Assembly: GCA_905182985.1 (NCBI GenBank)
Contig: CAJJDN010000098.1
Location: forward strand, 132,117-196,116
From: Paramecium sonneborni
Lineage: Eukaryota > Ciliophora > Oligohymenophorea > Peniculida > Parameciidae
Length of the DNA: 64,000 nt
Direction: 5' to 3'
The notes beneath the pieces were generated by a model. It did no database searches. It was not told where the DNA came from and saw only the letters and a list, made by a program, of their open reading frames with translations. The translations under genes were made by a program, and so were the position numbers. Shown here piece after piece: positions 1 to 13,321 of this stretch. Each line of letters opens with the position of its first letter. Position 1 is the first letter of the stretch.

Positions 1-3000
1 ATCTAGAAGAGACCCTAGATTTAGAGGATACAATAAATTATTGTTAATGGATAGTGTTTGGAGAGAAAATGCCAATTAAAAAACTTACCTGTTGTCCAAA
101 TTTATCTGAAATAAATTAAGAGAAATTTGATCAATTCTCGTTATCAAAAATCAAAGTAGAATCTATTAGTTTGAAATAAAAATAAGATAACTCAAGTAGT
201 GTTATATAATATAGTATGATTCTATTTAAATTATTTTTAAATGGATTGCAAGAAATAACAATAGATAAAACAGATGCTACTTCAATTATTGTAAATACTT
301 TTAATAAAATCAATGATTTTGATAATTTGATGTTAAAGAAATTAACATTTAAAGGGGATCTTAAGATTAATAAAAACTTATTTGAAAAACTGTCGAAATT
401 ATTTGAGAAGTTAGAACTTTTCTAAGTTTAAAAATTATTATTAGAAAATGAATTTGAAATTTATGATATTTGCTCATTAATGGATATAAATTAATCTAAA
501 AATCTTAAAATCATTATCAAATAAGTAACATGCAATAACCCAAATGAATTTTACAAGAAATTCCTATTCAACCCAAATGTTGGTATAACAGAAGTGATCT
601 TAAAAGATCCCTCATTATTGGAAAATAAATTTGATATATATGACTTAGGGTAAAAAATAAGATACTTGAATTTACAAATGGGTCTATTGTACAATTCACA
701 CAATTAATTAAATGTTAATGCTTTATAAATTATCAGTAAAATGCTTATTTATAATGAATCAAGTAATTTAGAAGAATTAGTATTGCATTAATGTCATTTC
801 AAAATAGAAGGAATACAAGCTCTATGTAAATATTCCAGCACCTTAAGAGAGAAGATTAAAAATGAAGGAAGAGATTAAACAGCTTAATTAAAATTAAAAA
901 AGGCTACACTTTATTATTCACTTTATATTGGAGATGATGGTGTTTAAATATATTGTAATGATCTATTATATTTCGAATACATTAGTATTGAGAGATTTGA
1001 AGTTTAAGTAACAAATTGGAATGATGTAATGACTAATAGTTTATGTTTAGCAGCTCAAAATTGGTTGTAATACTAAAAATAGCATTAAAGATAATATAGA
1101 ACAAAATACCCAATAAAATATTTAGATATAGGAAGAAATGAATTTGTTGAAGAACAAGAAACGTGGTCTAATTTTTTAAAGACATTTGTGTTTACTGATA
1201 ACACTCCTGATTTAGAAACATTGAACATACATTTTATGGGCTTAAATGATTTAAAAAAAAGATATATAATAGAAGAGTCTCTTTAATTCTTTTCAAAAAA
1301 ACCTTCAAATTATAAATTTAATGTTAAAAAGATTAATTTTTCTCAGAATAATTCATTAACTCATTTAGGATGGTAAAATTTATTTAAAAACTTAATTAAA
1401 CATGATTAGTACTATGTTAGATAGTCAAATTAAATTAGATTACATAGCTTAAGTAATAAAAGATAGAGCACTTGCTTCCCCTAACAAAAAGGTACCACTA
1501 CATACTTTCTTATGTTACAATGTTAGTCTTAAGGATTATGTTTCTGGCTTTTTATCTGAATAACCTCCAAATTACTAAGTTCCTTATGATATACTGTGGA
1601 GATAGAATATGATGATAGTCTAAATTTTGGATATTTTGATGGAGTCCCAGAATCTTCTGGTGAATTTTATAAATGTTTTAAAGGATTCTCAATTTGAGGT
1701 AGAATATTGTTTATCGCAAAGAATGGAAACTCACAAGATCAAAATTTTCACCTTATCATTTAAATATGTGTGATCATTATTTAAGAATACTAAATTAGTA
1801 TTATACTTAAAAGGGCAATGATTTAGTAGATATTTACCTAAGTTTATAGTCTTTAGATAATTTTGCCAATCATTTTGGATATATAACTGAATATCCTGGA
1901 TCAGCTTATCCATATAATTTGTTATTTTAATAAAACACTTTTGATTATTTTAAAGAGAAAACTTGTAATATCTATAAAATTAAATTTATTCAAACAGAAT
2001 TTGCTGAATTAGAGCAAATAAACTAATTTTAAATTTTAAGATTATGGCATAATCTTAAACATCACAATACTAGTATTGATTAATTATAAATTGAATATGA
2101 TTTAAATGATGATCTTATAGATGAAATGTTTAGATAAGGTTTTGATGAAAGAGATATAATAAATCTAATTAGATTGATTCCTCCTTCAAAAATTAGAATT
2201 TAGAATTCACTTAGCATCTAAGCCATCAAAGGCATATGCTCAATACTTTATGATACTTATTATTTTAAATATGCAATGATAAGTTATAGCTTTGATAATT
2301 TTCTCAATATTGGCATTGGTTATTCTCTAAGAGAAGTATTTTACAACTATAATGCAGCTGGACTAATTCGAAAGTTTTTTAAAATAGTATTCTATAAGTT
2401 TTTTAACTTTTTTGTTAAACCTACAAATAGATATATATTCAATGATGAAGTTAAGCAGTTAAACAATTATTTATCCTAATAAAAACTCTACTTTTTTATT
2501 ATNCTCATTTAGGATGGTAAAATTTATTTAAAAACTTAATTAAACATGATTAGTACTATGTTAGATAGTCAAATTAAATTAGATTACATAGCTTAAGTAA
2601 TAAAAGATAGAGCACTTGCTTCCCCTAACAAAAAGGTACCACTACATACTTTCTTATGTTACAATGTTAGTCTTAAGGATTATGTTTCTGGCTTTTTATC
2701 TGAATAACCTCCAAATTACTAAGTTCCTTATGATATACTGTGGAGATAGAATATGATGATAGTCTAAATTTTGGATATTTTGATGGAGTCCCAGAATCTT
2801 CTGGTGAATTTTATAAATGTTTTAAAGGATTCTCAATTTGAGGTAGAATATTGTTTATCGCAAAGAATGGAAACTCACAAGATCAAAATTTTCACCTTAT
2901 CATTTAAATATGTGTGATCATTATTTAAGAATACTAAATTAGTATTATACTTAAAAGGGCAATGATTTAGTAGATATTTACCTAAGTTTATAGTCTTTAG

Positions 3001-4941
3001 ATAATTTTGCCAATCATTTTGGATATATAACTGAATATCCTGGATCAGCTTATCCATATAATTTGTTATTTTAATAAAACACTTTTGATTATTTTAAAGA
3101 GAAAACTTGTAATATCTATAAAATTAAATTTATTCAAACAGAATTTGCTGAATTAGAGCAAATAAACTAATTTTAAATTTTAAGATTATGGCATAATCTT
3201 AAACATCACAATACTAGTATTGATTAATTATAAATTGAATATGATTTAAATGATGATCTTATAGATGAAATGTTTAGATAAGGTTTTGATGAAAGAGATA
3301 TAATAAATCTAATTAGATTGATTCCTCCTTCAAAAATTAGAATTTAGAATTCACTTAGCATCTAAGCCATCAAAGGCATATGCTCAATACTTTATGATAC
3401 TTATTATTTTAAATATGCAATGATAAGTTATAGCTTTGATAATTTTCTCAATATTGGCATTGGTTATTCTCTAAGAGAAGTATTTTACAACTATAATGCA
3501 GCTGGACTAATTCGAAAGTTTTTTAAAATAGTATTCTATAAGTTTTTTAACTTTTTTGTTAAACCTACAAATAGATATATATTCAATGATGAAGTTAAGC
3601 AGTTAAACAATTATTTATCCTAATAAAAACTCTACTTTTTTATTATTGTAATAACAAACATATTATTTTTTGTCATTACTTTAGCTGGACCCTATTTACT
3701 AACATACAAATTATTGGATAGAGATCCTTCGTAATTAACTAAGAATTATATCTGTGCTAATGGTGCAAGTAAAGAGGCCTCATATTTATATTACGCGTTT
3801 GCCTTCATTACTCTAGTAACTGAGGCAATTCTATATTATAAAGTGGCTTAAATAGTTCCCAATCACACTTAAAGGATAATTGTTAATAGAATAGGAAATC
3901 AAAACGAGGAAAATTAATAAAGAATTGATCAATAAATCCAAGAAAAACAAAATAATAAGATATTGCCAGCAACTGAGGATGATACTACGATGTTAAAAAA
4001 GTAAGTTTAATCACAAAATTCTGAAGTAGCAAGACAAAGTGTATTTTAAAAAATGGCAACAGAAGTTAATAAGAAAATTACATAGGCTGCTGGTAAATTT
4101 ACTTCTGCTGTCACTGCTTAAGCAGAAGAATTCACTTAATCTAAATGGGGAATCTTCTTTAGTTATGGAATAGCTTTACTGTCCTCTTAATTATTCAAAT
4201 TCGATTTATATAATGATGTTGTATTCATTTTGAATGCTTATAATTGTGAAGAGTTTATAGTATTTGTATTAGCTCTTATTACAACTGCATTCTCATAGGG
4301 GATTTATATTTTGCAATTCTTTTATCTCATAGGTGTTAGAGTAATTTAAAATGAAAAAACTGCCAAATTATTATCAAGTAAATTTATTAACGATTTTTAT
4401 GCTATCAGTTTTCTTGGTAGAAATGCAGCACTTTCAGCACTCTTAGATTCTGCTGCTCCTTTTAATGTGATCATTATTCCAAATACAAGAATAGGAAGAT
4501 ATATATTCCCACATCATGCTGGGAAAGCAATGAGTAATTTAGTTAAATCTTATTTTTTCTAATTTTTATGTGAAGATTTACCTTAAATTTTGTTTTTAAT
4601 GTATTTTGTTGTGAGTTAAGCTATTAAAAGATCCAAAGAACTTTAAGTCTAAGTTTATATTTCTATTTGCACAGCAATTCTAACTGCTATGTTATCATTT
4701 TATAAGTAAATTATATTAGTTATCTCTTAGATTTTTGTCGATTAGGCCTACAAATTTTTTATAAGAAAATTTTGATGATTTGTCATAAAAGCAATCGAAT
4801 TTATACAATTAATAAATATAATATTGCTTATAACAAGAGAATGATTAAATTAAAACCTTTATTGATTTATATAACACTCCTGATTAAGAAGTTGTAAATG
4901 TAGAATAATCATAAGAAGAAAGGCAATCATTGTTAAATTGA
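1..4941 (+). CDS. LRR-like multipass membrane protein, 5' end missing
   Basis: The gene enters from the left edge in the frame starting at base 3 and ends at TGA 4939-4941. The N-terminal half has irregular leucine-rich segments (for example LEELVLHQCHFKIEGIQAL) resembling leucine-rich repeats. The C-terminal half, from about 3610, has several hydrophobic segments (YFFIIVITNILFFVITLAG and others) separated by a charged, Gln-rich loop, then a charged cytoplasmic tail ending EERQSLLN. A 25-nt GTA...TAG intron at 4706-4730 restores frame near the end. Other frame changes between 1370 and 1800 were not resolved. The N gap at 2503 and the duplicated segment 1360-3646 lie inside the gene, so the real gene is about 1.14 kb shorter. 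I recognise no specific function; that it sits in a membrane is an inference from hydrophobicity. Confidence 0.7.
1360..2502. repeat. First copy of identical 1143-bp direct repeat flanking an N
   Basis: This segment is repeated exactly at 2504-3646, separated only by the N at 2503. It lies inside one coding region and both copies carry the same frame changes. The pattern fits two contig ends that overlap but were joined with a one-base gap instead of being merged. Confidence 0.95.
2503..2503. other. Single-N assembly gap
   Basis: One undetermined base sits exactly at the boundary of two identical 1143-bp segments. It marks a contig join rather than a real ambiguous base. Confidence 0.95.
2504..3646. 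repeat. Second copy of identical 1143-bp direct repeat
   Basis: Matches 1360-2502 base for base at an offset of 1144. The coding frame of the host gene continues naturally out of this copy into 3647 onward, and into the first copy from 1359, as expected if only one copy exists in the genome. Confidence 0.95.
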
Positions 4942-5115
4942 ATTTATTTATATTTTAAGGTCTATCCAATTATCATTATTGGTTAGATATTTCTTAATTT
5001 TATTAAATTCTCTTTCTTTAAGTAATATTTATTTTATATACGATAATAACATTGTAATAAAAAATTCATTTTTCTTTTTATTATTTTAAGTATATCACTT
5101 TAATAGATTTAAAAA

Positions 5116-6575
5116 ATGAATAATATTTCTATTTTGATTAAGAATTAGCAATGATAGTTATCTGGTCTTATAAAACTCTTTTTCTAGACCCTTTAAATGA
5201 TACCAAGTTATATCTGATAATTTAATGAAAGATCTTTTTTAATGGATTTTGACATGGTTTTCAGCCATTCCAAAACCTTAATTCATATATTAGCTATGGA
5301 TAAATATGCTAAATACCTTAATAGTAATATAAAATTGATATTATTTGAAGGCTTGATTACTTAGATTCTGCCAATTCCAAATTATATTACATAAAACTTA
5401 AAAAAATCATCTCATAAGATTTGATTTTTCTTCTAAAACCTAGTGTACCTGAGGCCATGAAGCTAAATATCAATATGTAATTAGATCTCTATCATTAGTT
5501 TCGAAATCTTCAATTGACCTTGTCCATCATATGCACATGCAAAGCTTAGCGGATTAAAGGTAGAAGAAATGAAAAAATATTTTTATTGCACAAAATAAAT
5601 TAAGAAAATAGGTATTAGATTTTTGAGTAAATAAAAAGTATAGTTAAAAATATAGCATCAATTTTGTATGGACTGAATATGAAAAGATATTAATTACCTC
5701 ATTTACTCCATATTGCTATATTAATATCTGGATTCTTATTGAAAATTATAAGAGCAATTTATTTTGAATTATAAGGAAGGTATCTAATAATGTACTTATT
5801 TCATGAAATATCAAAAAAATAAGTAATGGATAGTGGAGGAAAGGAGAAATATAATAAAAAAGGAGTAAATAATGTGAATGTTAGATGCTCTAAAAAAAAA
5901 ATTAGGGATTAGGCAATTGGAAATTTAATGAAATTTTTATGTTTACAAATTGCTTAAAGTTTTTTATAAACAAAGATTTTTGATATGGTTCCTAATTAAT
6001 TCTCTTCTAGTTACTACTCTTCTGTTAATATTTTCTGGTGTGGCTATGAGGCCTAGAATATGAACTTTAAAAAGCTTATCCTCCACTTATATTATAATTA
6101 AATATATTTCTGTAAGATGCTATTATGATGTTCAGAATTTTCAGAGTGGGTAAAGTAAGTTTATATTTCAATGAAAAACTAAGAAACAGAATATAATAAA
6201 CTGATTAAAAACCAATAATAGTATCTGTTTAAAAAAATGTATATTAATAAAAATTTGATAATATTTGGCAAATTTTTAAAACTACTTTATGGGATTCATC
6301 TTATTTGAAAGGAAATTGATACTAATTTCGTACAAGAATTGGATTAATCCTCGATACTTCATTTTATATCCATAATTCTGAAATTAAACTTTGATGAACT
6401 TGTATTAAAGACAGATCTTGTTTCTTAGCTTAATCCATAAAAATAGATGAAATTTAAAATTGATAAAAAGAAAGAAAACCAGTCAAACAAGCCTAAATCT
6501 TTATAGCATAAACTTAAAAAAAAAGAATTTATTTAATTGTTTCCTTCTAAAATTTTCCATATATTATGCATTTGA
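5116..6575 (+). CDS. Uncharacterised protein, frame-broken
   Basis: The region downstream of the LRR/membrane gene has plus-strand coding character with the ciliate code, but the reading frame changes several times. Readable stretches include RYLIMYLFHEISK, DQAIGNLMKFLCLQIAQSF and KLNFDELVLKTDLVSQL, ending in a Lys-rich tail and TGA 6573-6575. The start at 5116 is a guess, taken as the first ATG (MNNISILIKN). I could not place the introns, so decay, base errors and missed introns all remain possible. No family was recognised. Confidence 0.4.
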
Positions 6576-6886
6576 AACTACTTAAATTTGAAAAGCAATT
6601 AAATTGAATATATGTATTAAGTTTAAAAAAATAAGATTTTTTTTAAAACTAACAAAATTTATTGTAAAACTTAATATCACTACAATCTAGCAATAATAAT
6701 AAATTATATTATTATTATTTCATTAATCATTTAAAAAAAAATAACTTTAATTTTTTTTCATCTTCGGAATTCCATTATATAGTAGGTTAAATGCACAAGT
6801 ACCTTAGCTTTTAACAAATAATTTTTGGAAATAACAGATAATAATGTAAAACATAAATATTATCAATTTAAATTACATGACATATG
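6576..6886. other. Intergenic, convergent gap
   Basis: About 310 bp of AT-rich sequence lies between two genes pointing at each other. It contains homopolymer A/T runs and no supported gene. Confidence 0.6.
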
Positions 6887-8332
6887 TCATATAATTTTAT
6901 TTAAATAATAATAATCAACTTCGTTATAAATTTCTTCAGGTATTGTTTCAACATATTTTTGGCATCGCCTATTTGCCAATGATAATAATTCGGCATCATC
7001 TTCATTTAAAAGATAAGGTTCCATTTAAGAATTAATTTTTTGAGCAGACTTACAATTCGAAAGACAAGTATCTTCTTTTAATACCGGGAGATTTAATTTA
7101 ATACCAATTAAATGAGATTTTAAAAGTTCTTCTCTTAATTTGGAAGATCTTATTATTAGATATAATCTTGATATTTCATATACTAAATTCATGTAACATA
7201 ACTTCTATTGCATTTGCTTTTTAAGCTTTTCATAAATTTTTTAATACTCTTTCTCATCTATTTATAATTGATTCAAAGTAACTTTAGTTACCTTGAATCT
7301 CCAATTCTTAATAATTTTAATATTTTTAAATTCTGGATAATATAAACTTATCAAATCAGAGATTACTTTTTAATATAAAGAATATTGATTGACTTAAATA
7401 ATAAGATATTTAAATATAAAGAGTATTGATATAATAGATCCAACGTTTGCTAAAAGATCTCCCAAATTTGGATATTCAAATATTGTCTTCGTTTAAGTTC
7501 CATTCATTGCAACATATATCATTGCCAATGCTTCATTCTAATATGATTTTCTACATTTGCTTGGTGAAACAGATTGAGTTTATACTTTTGCTCCACTAAT
7601 ATATTCCTTTTACTTTGATGTTCCAAATAATAAATAATCTTAAAGTTCATAAAAATTTGTTTCTAGAAATGTATATAGTAGATAGCAACTCTCTTATTCA
7701 AGTTCAAAAAAAATATCTTAAATTGTAGTTTATTCAGATCCATCTCTAGAATCCAAAGTTGTAGATTCAATTTATAAACCAAAATAATTGAATTACTGTG
7801 AAAAAAACTTTTACTTTAATTCAGCTGAAGCACATTATTCACCTTCTTTCAAATACTTTTCTTCACAAAGTGTAATGTATATGAACATGTACTTAGATGT
7901 TTATAAATACCCATCAGCAAAAGTAAAACCCAAATCAAGATTTGGTACATACAAAGTTCCATAAGAAGCCTCTGTGTAATTCTCAATAATCATTGGTTTT
8001 GTTTAACGGTTATTATCAGCGTACATAACTAAAGGTAATAAAATTTTATTTTTGAAAGGATCCACAAATCCCTCCTCTACTTCAGCATAAATACTTATTT
8101 TTGCTGAATTAAAGTCGAGAATAGAGTAGTCCGATACATACTTTGAATTAGAAACCTTTGGACTCATTTATTTACTATTCCATAAATAAAATACCCATAA
8201 TGAATAAGCTAAACTTGTTGCGACAATTAATAAACTTAAAAATCCTCCTAATGGACTTTTATAGAAAGTTTATTGATTTATATTTTGCAAAAAAGGGACA
8301 CCAAAGAAATCAGCTTTTTTTAAAAAATTCAT
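6887..8332 (-). CDS. Two-pass transmembrane protein, ciliate-type family
   Basis: A single uninterrupted 481-codon reading frame runs from ATG at 8332 to TGA at 6887-6889 with no intron. The N-terminus (MNFLKKADFFGVPFLQ) is followed by a Gly-Gly turn and a first membrane segment, SLLIVATSLAYSLWVFYLW, near residues 33-52. A large extracytosolic domain with scattered cysteines follows, then a second membrane segment, GSIISILFIFKYLII, near residue 300, and a basic coiled cytosolic tail. The N-terminal layout weakly recalls Erv41/Erv46-type cargo receptors, but I see no diagnostic motif. It converges with the gene ending at 6575. Confidence 0.8.
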
Positions 8333-8877
8333 AAATAAAATTTAATTCATCTTAAAAAGTATCCATAAATCTTTTTTTCATAAATTAATTATTCAATAAT
8401 AATAGAAGTTTATATAGTTTTTAAAATTAAGAGTTTCACCAAGAGGAGTTTGAATTACGACTTCTATAAGAATTCTGCATTAAGTTTTTATATTAAATTT
8501 AAACTACTATGAAAGTTTAACCAAATTTTTGTGTTTTCTTTGTTCAATCAATTTTTAATAAATTAATAAGCTACTTTTATTTCAAGCACTAAATTGAGTA
8601 TTTTTATTAAAAATTCTTCAATAAATTTTTTATTCAGAAATGGATTAAATTAATTTATTTAGATAATAATAGATTAATTTTTCTCTATATTTATAGTAAT
8701 CATATATTTAATATTTCTTATAATTTATTACATATTAATATGTTTAATTTTCAATATATATTTAAGGTATCAATGTTTATTAAAAATACAATATACATAC
8801 AATTTATATTGAATTATAATATTAATGATAATTTGAAAGCAAATTAAAATTATAATAAGAATAAATTTAATTAATTA
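8333..8877. other. Intergenic, divergent upstream region
   Basis: About 545 bp of AT-rich sequence between two divergently transcribed genes. It should contain both promoters, but no specific element was recognised and no gene is supported. Confidence 0.6.
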
Positions 8878-11800
8878 ATGTCTGAATAGCATTTACAAGA
8901 GAATAAATTTACTTATGTAAATACATTGTAGCTAATTATCTATAGAGTTCAAATCTTGTAATTCAGAGGGAATCAGGACCAAGGACTGATGAGCCAACAG
9001 GTGAACCTGAATCATTGGTTGGAAAGATCAACCCAAGAATGATGGGTACCAAAGCTGTAAAGGATAAGCCAGTGAAAAGTAAGAAAGAGTAGAGTTTAAA
9101 TTTGGGAAAGTAAGTGAATATGGAAATAGAGGAAGGAGTTGGAATGCCTACTTATGATAATCTATTATATATTCCAAAAACTAAGGACAATAGATTACAC
9201 TATGAGAGATTATTGTCTATAGTTTATGGATTATTTTAGGAATAATCATAAGATGTGATAAAGTCTATTGTAGATGAAGTGTTGGCTATAATGAGATAAG
9301 AAGTAGAAGCAATAATTGGAAAGTTGACAAATGAGCTATTTTCAGATATTGTATTATCAACTAAAGCAATAACTGATTATAATCCTGAAATAACTTAAGG
9401 TAATACAGATGAGATGTAATTACCATTGAATTTGGAAGAAGAATAAGATTCAAGTGATATGGAGGAAATAATTGAAGAAGAAGATGATTCTCAAGAATAG
9501 AATGAATAGACTATCAAAGCAAAAGTACAAGTTGAAGAAACCAGAAACAAAATAGTTGATATAGATGGATTTTGGTTATAGCGGGAATTGTAGAAAATAT
9601 ATTAAGATCCAATAGTAGCATAATAGATGGAATAAACAGTCTTAGACATTTTGAAATTACAAACTGACATTGAATGTGAAAATTAATTGGTTTTATTGTT
9701 TGGTTAGGATCGTTTTGATTTAATTAGATTATTACATGCAAATAGACATAAAATATTTTATTGCACTCTATTAAGTAAGGCTTAGAGTACTGAATAAATT
9801 GAATAAATTCATTCTTAAATGAGATAGACATAAGAAGGTCTCTAAATTTTAATGGAATTATAGAAAAAGAAGAAAAATGATGCTTAATTTTAAATTATTT
9901 AAGAAGAAAACGAAAAATAATATTATGAATCAATAAATATTACTGATCAAGATCTATAAGGTCTTTCAAAAAAGATTATTAATCTAGAATAATTATAATT
10001 TGTATCTTAAGGACATTTAATGTCAAATGAGAAATGTCATTTACCTCCTCATTCTTTCAAAGTCACTAAGAAAGGATATGAGGAGATTTACATTCCTGCT
10101 CCAAAACCTAATGTTCATAAAGATAATTTAGTTTAAATAGGTGAATTACCTGAGTTTGCTTAATAAGCATTCAGAGGTTTCAAAGAACTTAACACTATTT
10201 AGAGTGTTGTATATGAAAAAGCATTATTGAGTAATGAGAATATGTTGATTTGTGCACCTACTGGAGCAGGTAAAACTAATATTGCTTTACTTACGATGTT
10301 ATAAACTATTGGTGAATATTATCAAAATGGTATTGTTGACATTTAGAAATTTAAAATTATTTATATAGCACCTATGAAGGCTTTGGTAAATGAAATGGTA
10401 CATAATTTTTAAAATAGATTAGAACCATATAATATTAAAGTTGCTGAAGTTACTGGAGATACTCACTTAACCAAACATCAATTGAATACTATTTAAGTGT
10501 TAATAGCTACACCAGAGAAATGGGATATATTGACTAGAAAAATATAATAAAATGATTTTATTTCTTTAGTAAGATTAGTAATTATTGATGAAATTCATTT
10601 ATTACATGATAGTAGAGGCCCAGTTATTGAGTCAATAATTGCAAGATAGTTGAAATTAATGGAAGAGAGATAAGAAGTAGTAAGAATTGTAGGATTATCA
10701 GCCACTCTACCAAATTATTCTGATGTGGCTACATTTATCAGAGTTAAATAGAGTGGTGTATTCTTTTTTGATAATTCTTATAGACCAGTTCCACTATAAT
10801 AATAGTATATTGGAATCAATGAAAAGAAACCAATTAGAAGAATGTTATTAACAAATGAAATTTTATATGAGAAGGTGATTGAAAGAATCACTAATCATAA
10901 ATTCTAGTGTTTGTTCATTCAAGAAAAGAAACTGTTAAAACTGCAAAGACATTAAAAGAAATGCATTTTCAAAAGATGAATTATCTAAATTTATACGAGA
11001 GGAAAGTTCCTCAAAGAAAATACTGGAGACAGTAATTGCTTAAGAAGACATAAAACCAGCTGATTTAAAGGAATTATTAGGTAGCGGCATAGCAATTCAT
11101 CATGCTGGATTATGCAGAGGAGATAGAGATTTAATGGAAAGTCTTTTCGAAAAAAAGAATATACAAATTTTAATATCTACATCTACCTTAGCTTGGGGAG
11201 TTAATCTTCCTGCTCATACTGTTATTATTAAAGGAACATAAATATATTCACCAGAATAAGGAAAATGGATTGAATTGAGTCCTTAAGATATTTTATAAAT
11301 GATGGGTAGAGCTGGCAGACCTAGATATGATACATCTGGAGAGGGAATTATATTGACTACATATTAAGAACTTAAATATTACTTATCATTATTAAATGTT
11401 CAATTACCAATAGAATCATAATTTGTATCATAACTAGCTGATTAATTAAATGCTGAAGTTGCTTAAGGGAATATCAAAAATCTGAAAGATGGAGTAAAAT
11501 GGTTAGGTTATACATATTTATATGTAAGAATGTTAAGAAATCCTTAATTGTATAATATTCCAGACTATAACAATGATTAAGCATTAATAAAATATAGGGC
11601 TGATTTAATTCATTCTGCATGTTTATTATTAGATAAGAATAGTTTAGCTATTTATGATAAAAAGAGTGGAAATATTGAAAGTACTATTTTAGGTAAGATT
11701 GCTAGTAATTATTATATCAAATATCCGAGTATGTAAGTGTATAATTAGCATTTAAAATAGAATATGGGTATGATTGATATTTTTAAGGTATTTTCATTAT

Positions 11801-11937
11801 CACATGAATTTAAATTGATTCCAATTAGAGAAGAAGAAAAGATGGAATTATAAAAGTTAATGATGAGTGTACCTGTTCCAATAAAAGGATCTCCTGAAGA
11901 TTCAACAACGAAAATAAATGTATTTTACTTCTAATGA
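8878..11937 (+). CDS. Brr2-like spliceosomal Ski2 helicase, ends after first cassette
   Basis: Brr2 unwinds U4/U6 to activate the spliceosome. A 29-nt intron (8917-8945) in codon 14 joins the start to a typical Brr2 N-terminus with [14 protein letters not shown]. The first helicase cassette is complete: motif I APTGAGKT near residue 450, the DEIH box, [26 protein letters not shown] and QMMGRAGRP, then the start of the winged-helix/Sec63 region through [11 protein letters not shown]. The match stops at TTKINV and TGA follows at 11935-11937. Normal Brr2 proteins are about 2100 residues with two cassettes; this one is about 1010, and no second cassette follows. Two single-base deletions near 10905 and 10960 must be corrected to keep frame. 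Its 3' end overlaps the opposite-strand gene by 36 bp. It could be a decaying paralogue, a true short form or a misjoin. Confidence 0.85.
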
Positions 11938-13072
11938 ATTTACTTAATAAATTTGAATTGAATTTTAAATTTAGATTTTTTCATTTAATTTTGATTTGTA
12001 AAATTTATAAAATAAATAATCAAAAGATTAACCATATTCTAATATCTAGTTTTTTAAAAGAATATTATACTTTGTTTTTTATACTTCATCAACACTTTAT
12101 GAAACTAATGAATTAGTTATTTATGGAAATCTTACTTACTATTAAGAGGATGATTATTTAGATTTCTCAGTTTTTTAATTCTTAATACCTGATTTATCTA
12201 AAACTTAATCTTAATAAGAGTCTTAATCATCTTCTTTTTAAACATCATTTAATAACTTTTCATATTATTAAATTTATGATTTAAGAATTGCATTTTCTTT
12301 TTTCTTTATTATTAATTCTTTCATTAACATTTCTCTATCTCTTTCCTAAGTTTAATATTCAACTTTCAATTCCTTATATTTTTACATAAGTTAATGATTC
12401 TCATCATCAATTTTCTAAGCAATCTTCTTGATCCATTCCAATTCACTAATCAACTAATTCTCTTTTAATATGTACTCTTTATCATTCTAACCTTTCTTTT
12501 CTCTTTCTTCTTGAAATTGTTTCTTTATCTCATTTATTTTATTGTTAAAAAATCTAATAATATCTCTTTCTTAATCAACAAGGATTTTAGAAGTTCTCAA
12601 TTAAATATTATTTATTCCATCTATAATTTTGCTATGATCTTTGTAAATCATTTCCATAATTTTCTTATCAGTTTAATCTAAAGCAGTTCTAGATCTCAAC
12701 TCTTATTGTAATTCATCAATAGTTTTCTTAAACTCTATTTCCCTCTATACATATCTTGCTATTAGCTCTTCTCTCTGTTTTCTTTTCTCTTCATTATGCT
12801 ATTATTATATTTCTTGCAATTTATTTAACCATTCTGTAGAATTTAATTCACTTTTATTAGCTAAACCAGATTATTGCCCTTTTCCTTTCTTCTATTTATT
12901 ATCCTAAGTATTTTCACCCTTTTTAGCTTACAATAATAACTATTCCTATGTCAGCTTAGACGGTTTCAATATACTATCAGAACTAATTGCTATATATTGC
13001 TATGTTTATACTTTTAGTTAAATCCCCAGTAGTAGCATATATGCGATCTGCTATTTCCTGCATCTTCTACAT
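11902..13072 (-). CDS. Coiled-coil protein, possibly ciliary
   Basis: ATG at 13072 opens MQKMQEIADRIYATTGD. A 22-nt GTA...TAG intron (12990-13011) leads into one long frame giving 382 residues. The middle is a long heptad-rich coiled coil (for example KENQLISELEWIKKIAQKID and QERDREMLMKELIIKKKEN), which recalls axonemal or basal-body coiled-coil proteins, though I cannot name one. The last 80-100 residues look less constrained and run to TGA at 11902-11904, overlapping the Brr2-like gene tail to tail. The tail may have been acquired at the same junction that truncated Brr2. Confidence 0.75.
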
Positions 13073-13321
13073 ACTTTTAGTATTTTTTATGATTTACTAT
13101 TCATCAATTGTAGACATTTTAATTTATATATTAAATTATACAATAAATAATAGAAATATTTTAGTTTTCCTAAATATGTAATTTATTCTTACAGGAACTT
13201 AATTAAACATTTTATTTTTAACATTTATAGATTTAACTATATATTCGGAAATTGTAATTATAGAAACAAATAATAAATGAATATAACAATTTTTAAATTT
13301 CATGGTGTGAATTTATCAATA

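Noticed and set aside
1731..3057. Identical 60-residue standard-code ORFs on the minus strand at two places
   Set aside because: They are shadows of the plus-strand LRR/membrane gene, and they appear twice only because of the duplicated contig end.
1360..3646. Genuine tandem segmental duplication
   Set aside because: Exact identity, the boundary at a single N, and the coding frame needing only one copy favour an assembly artefact.
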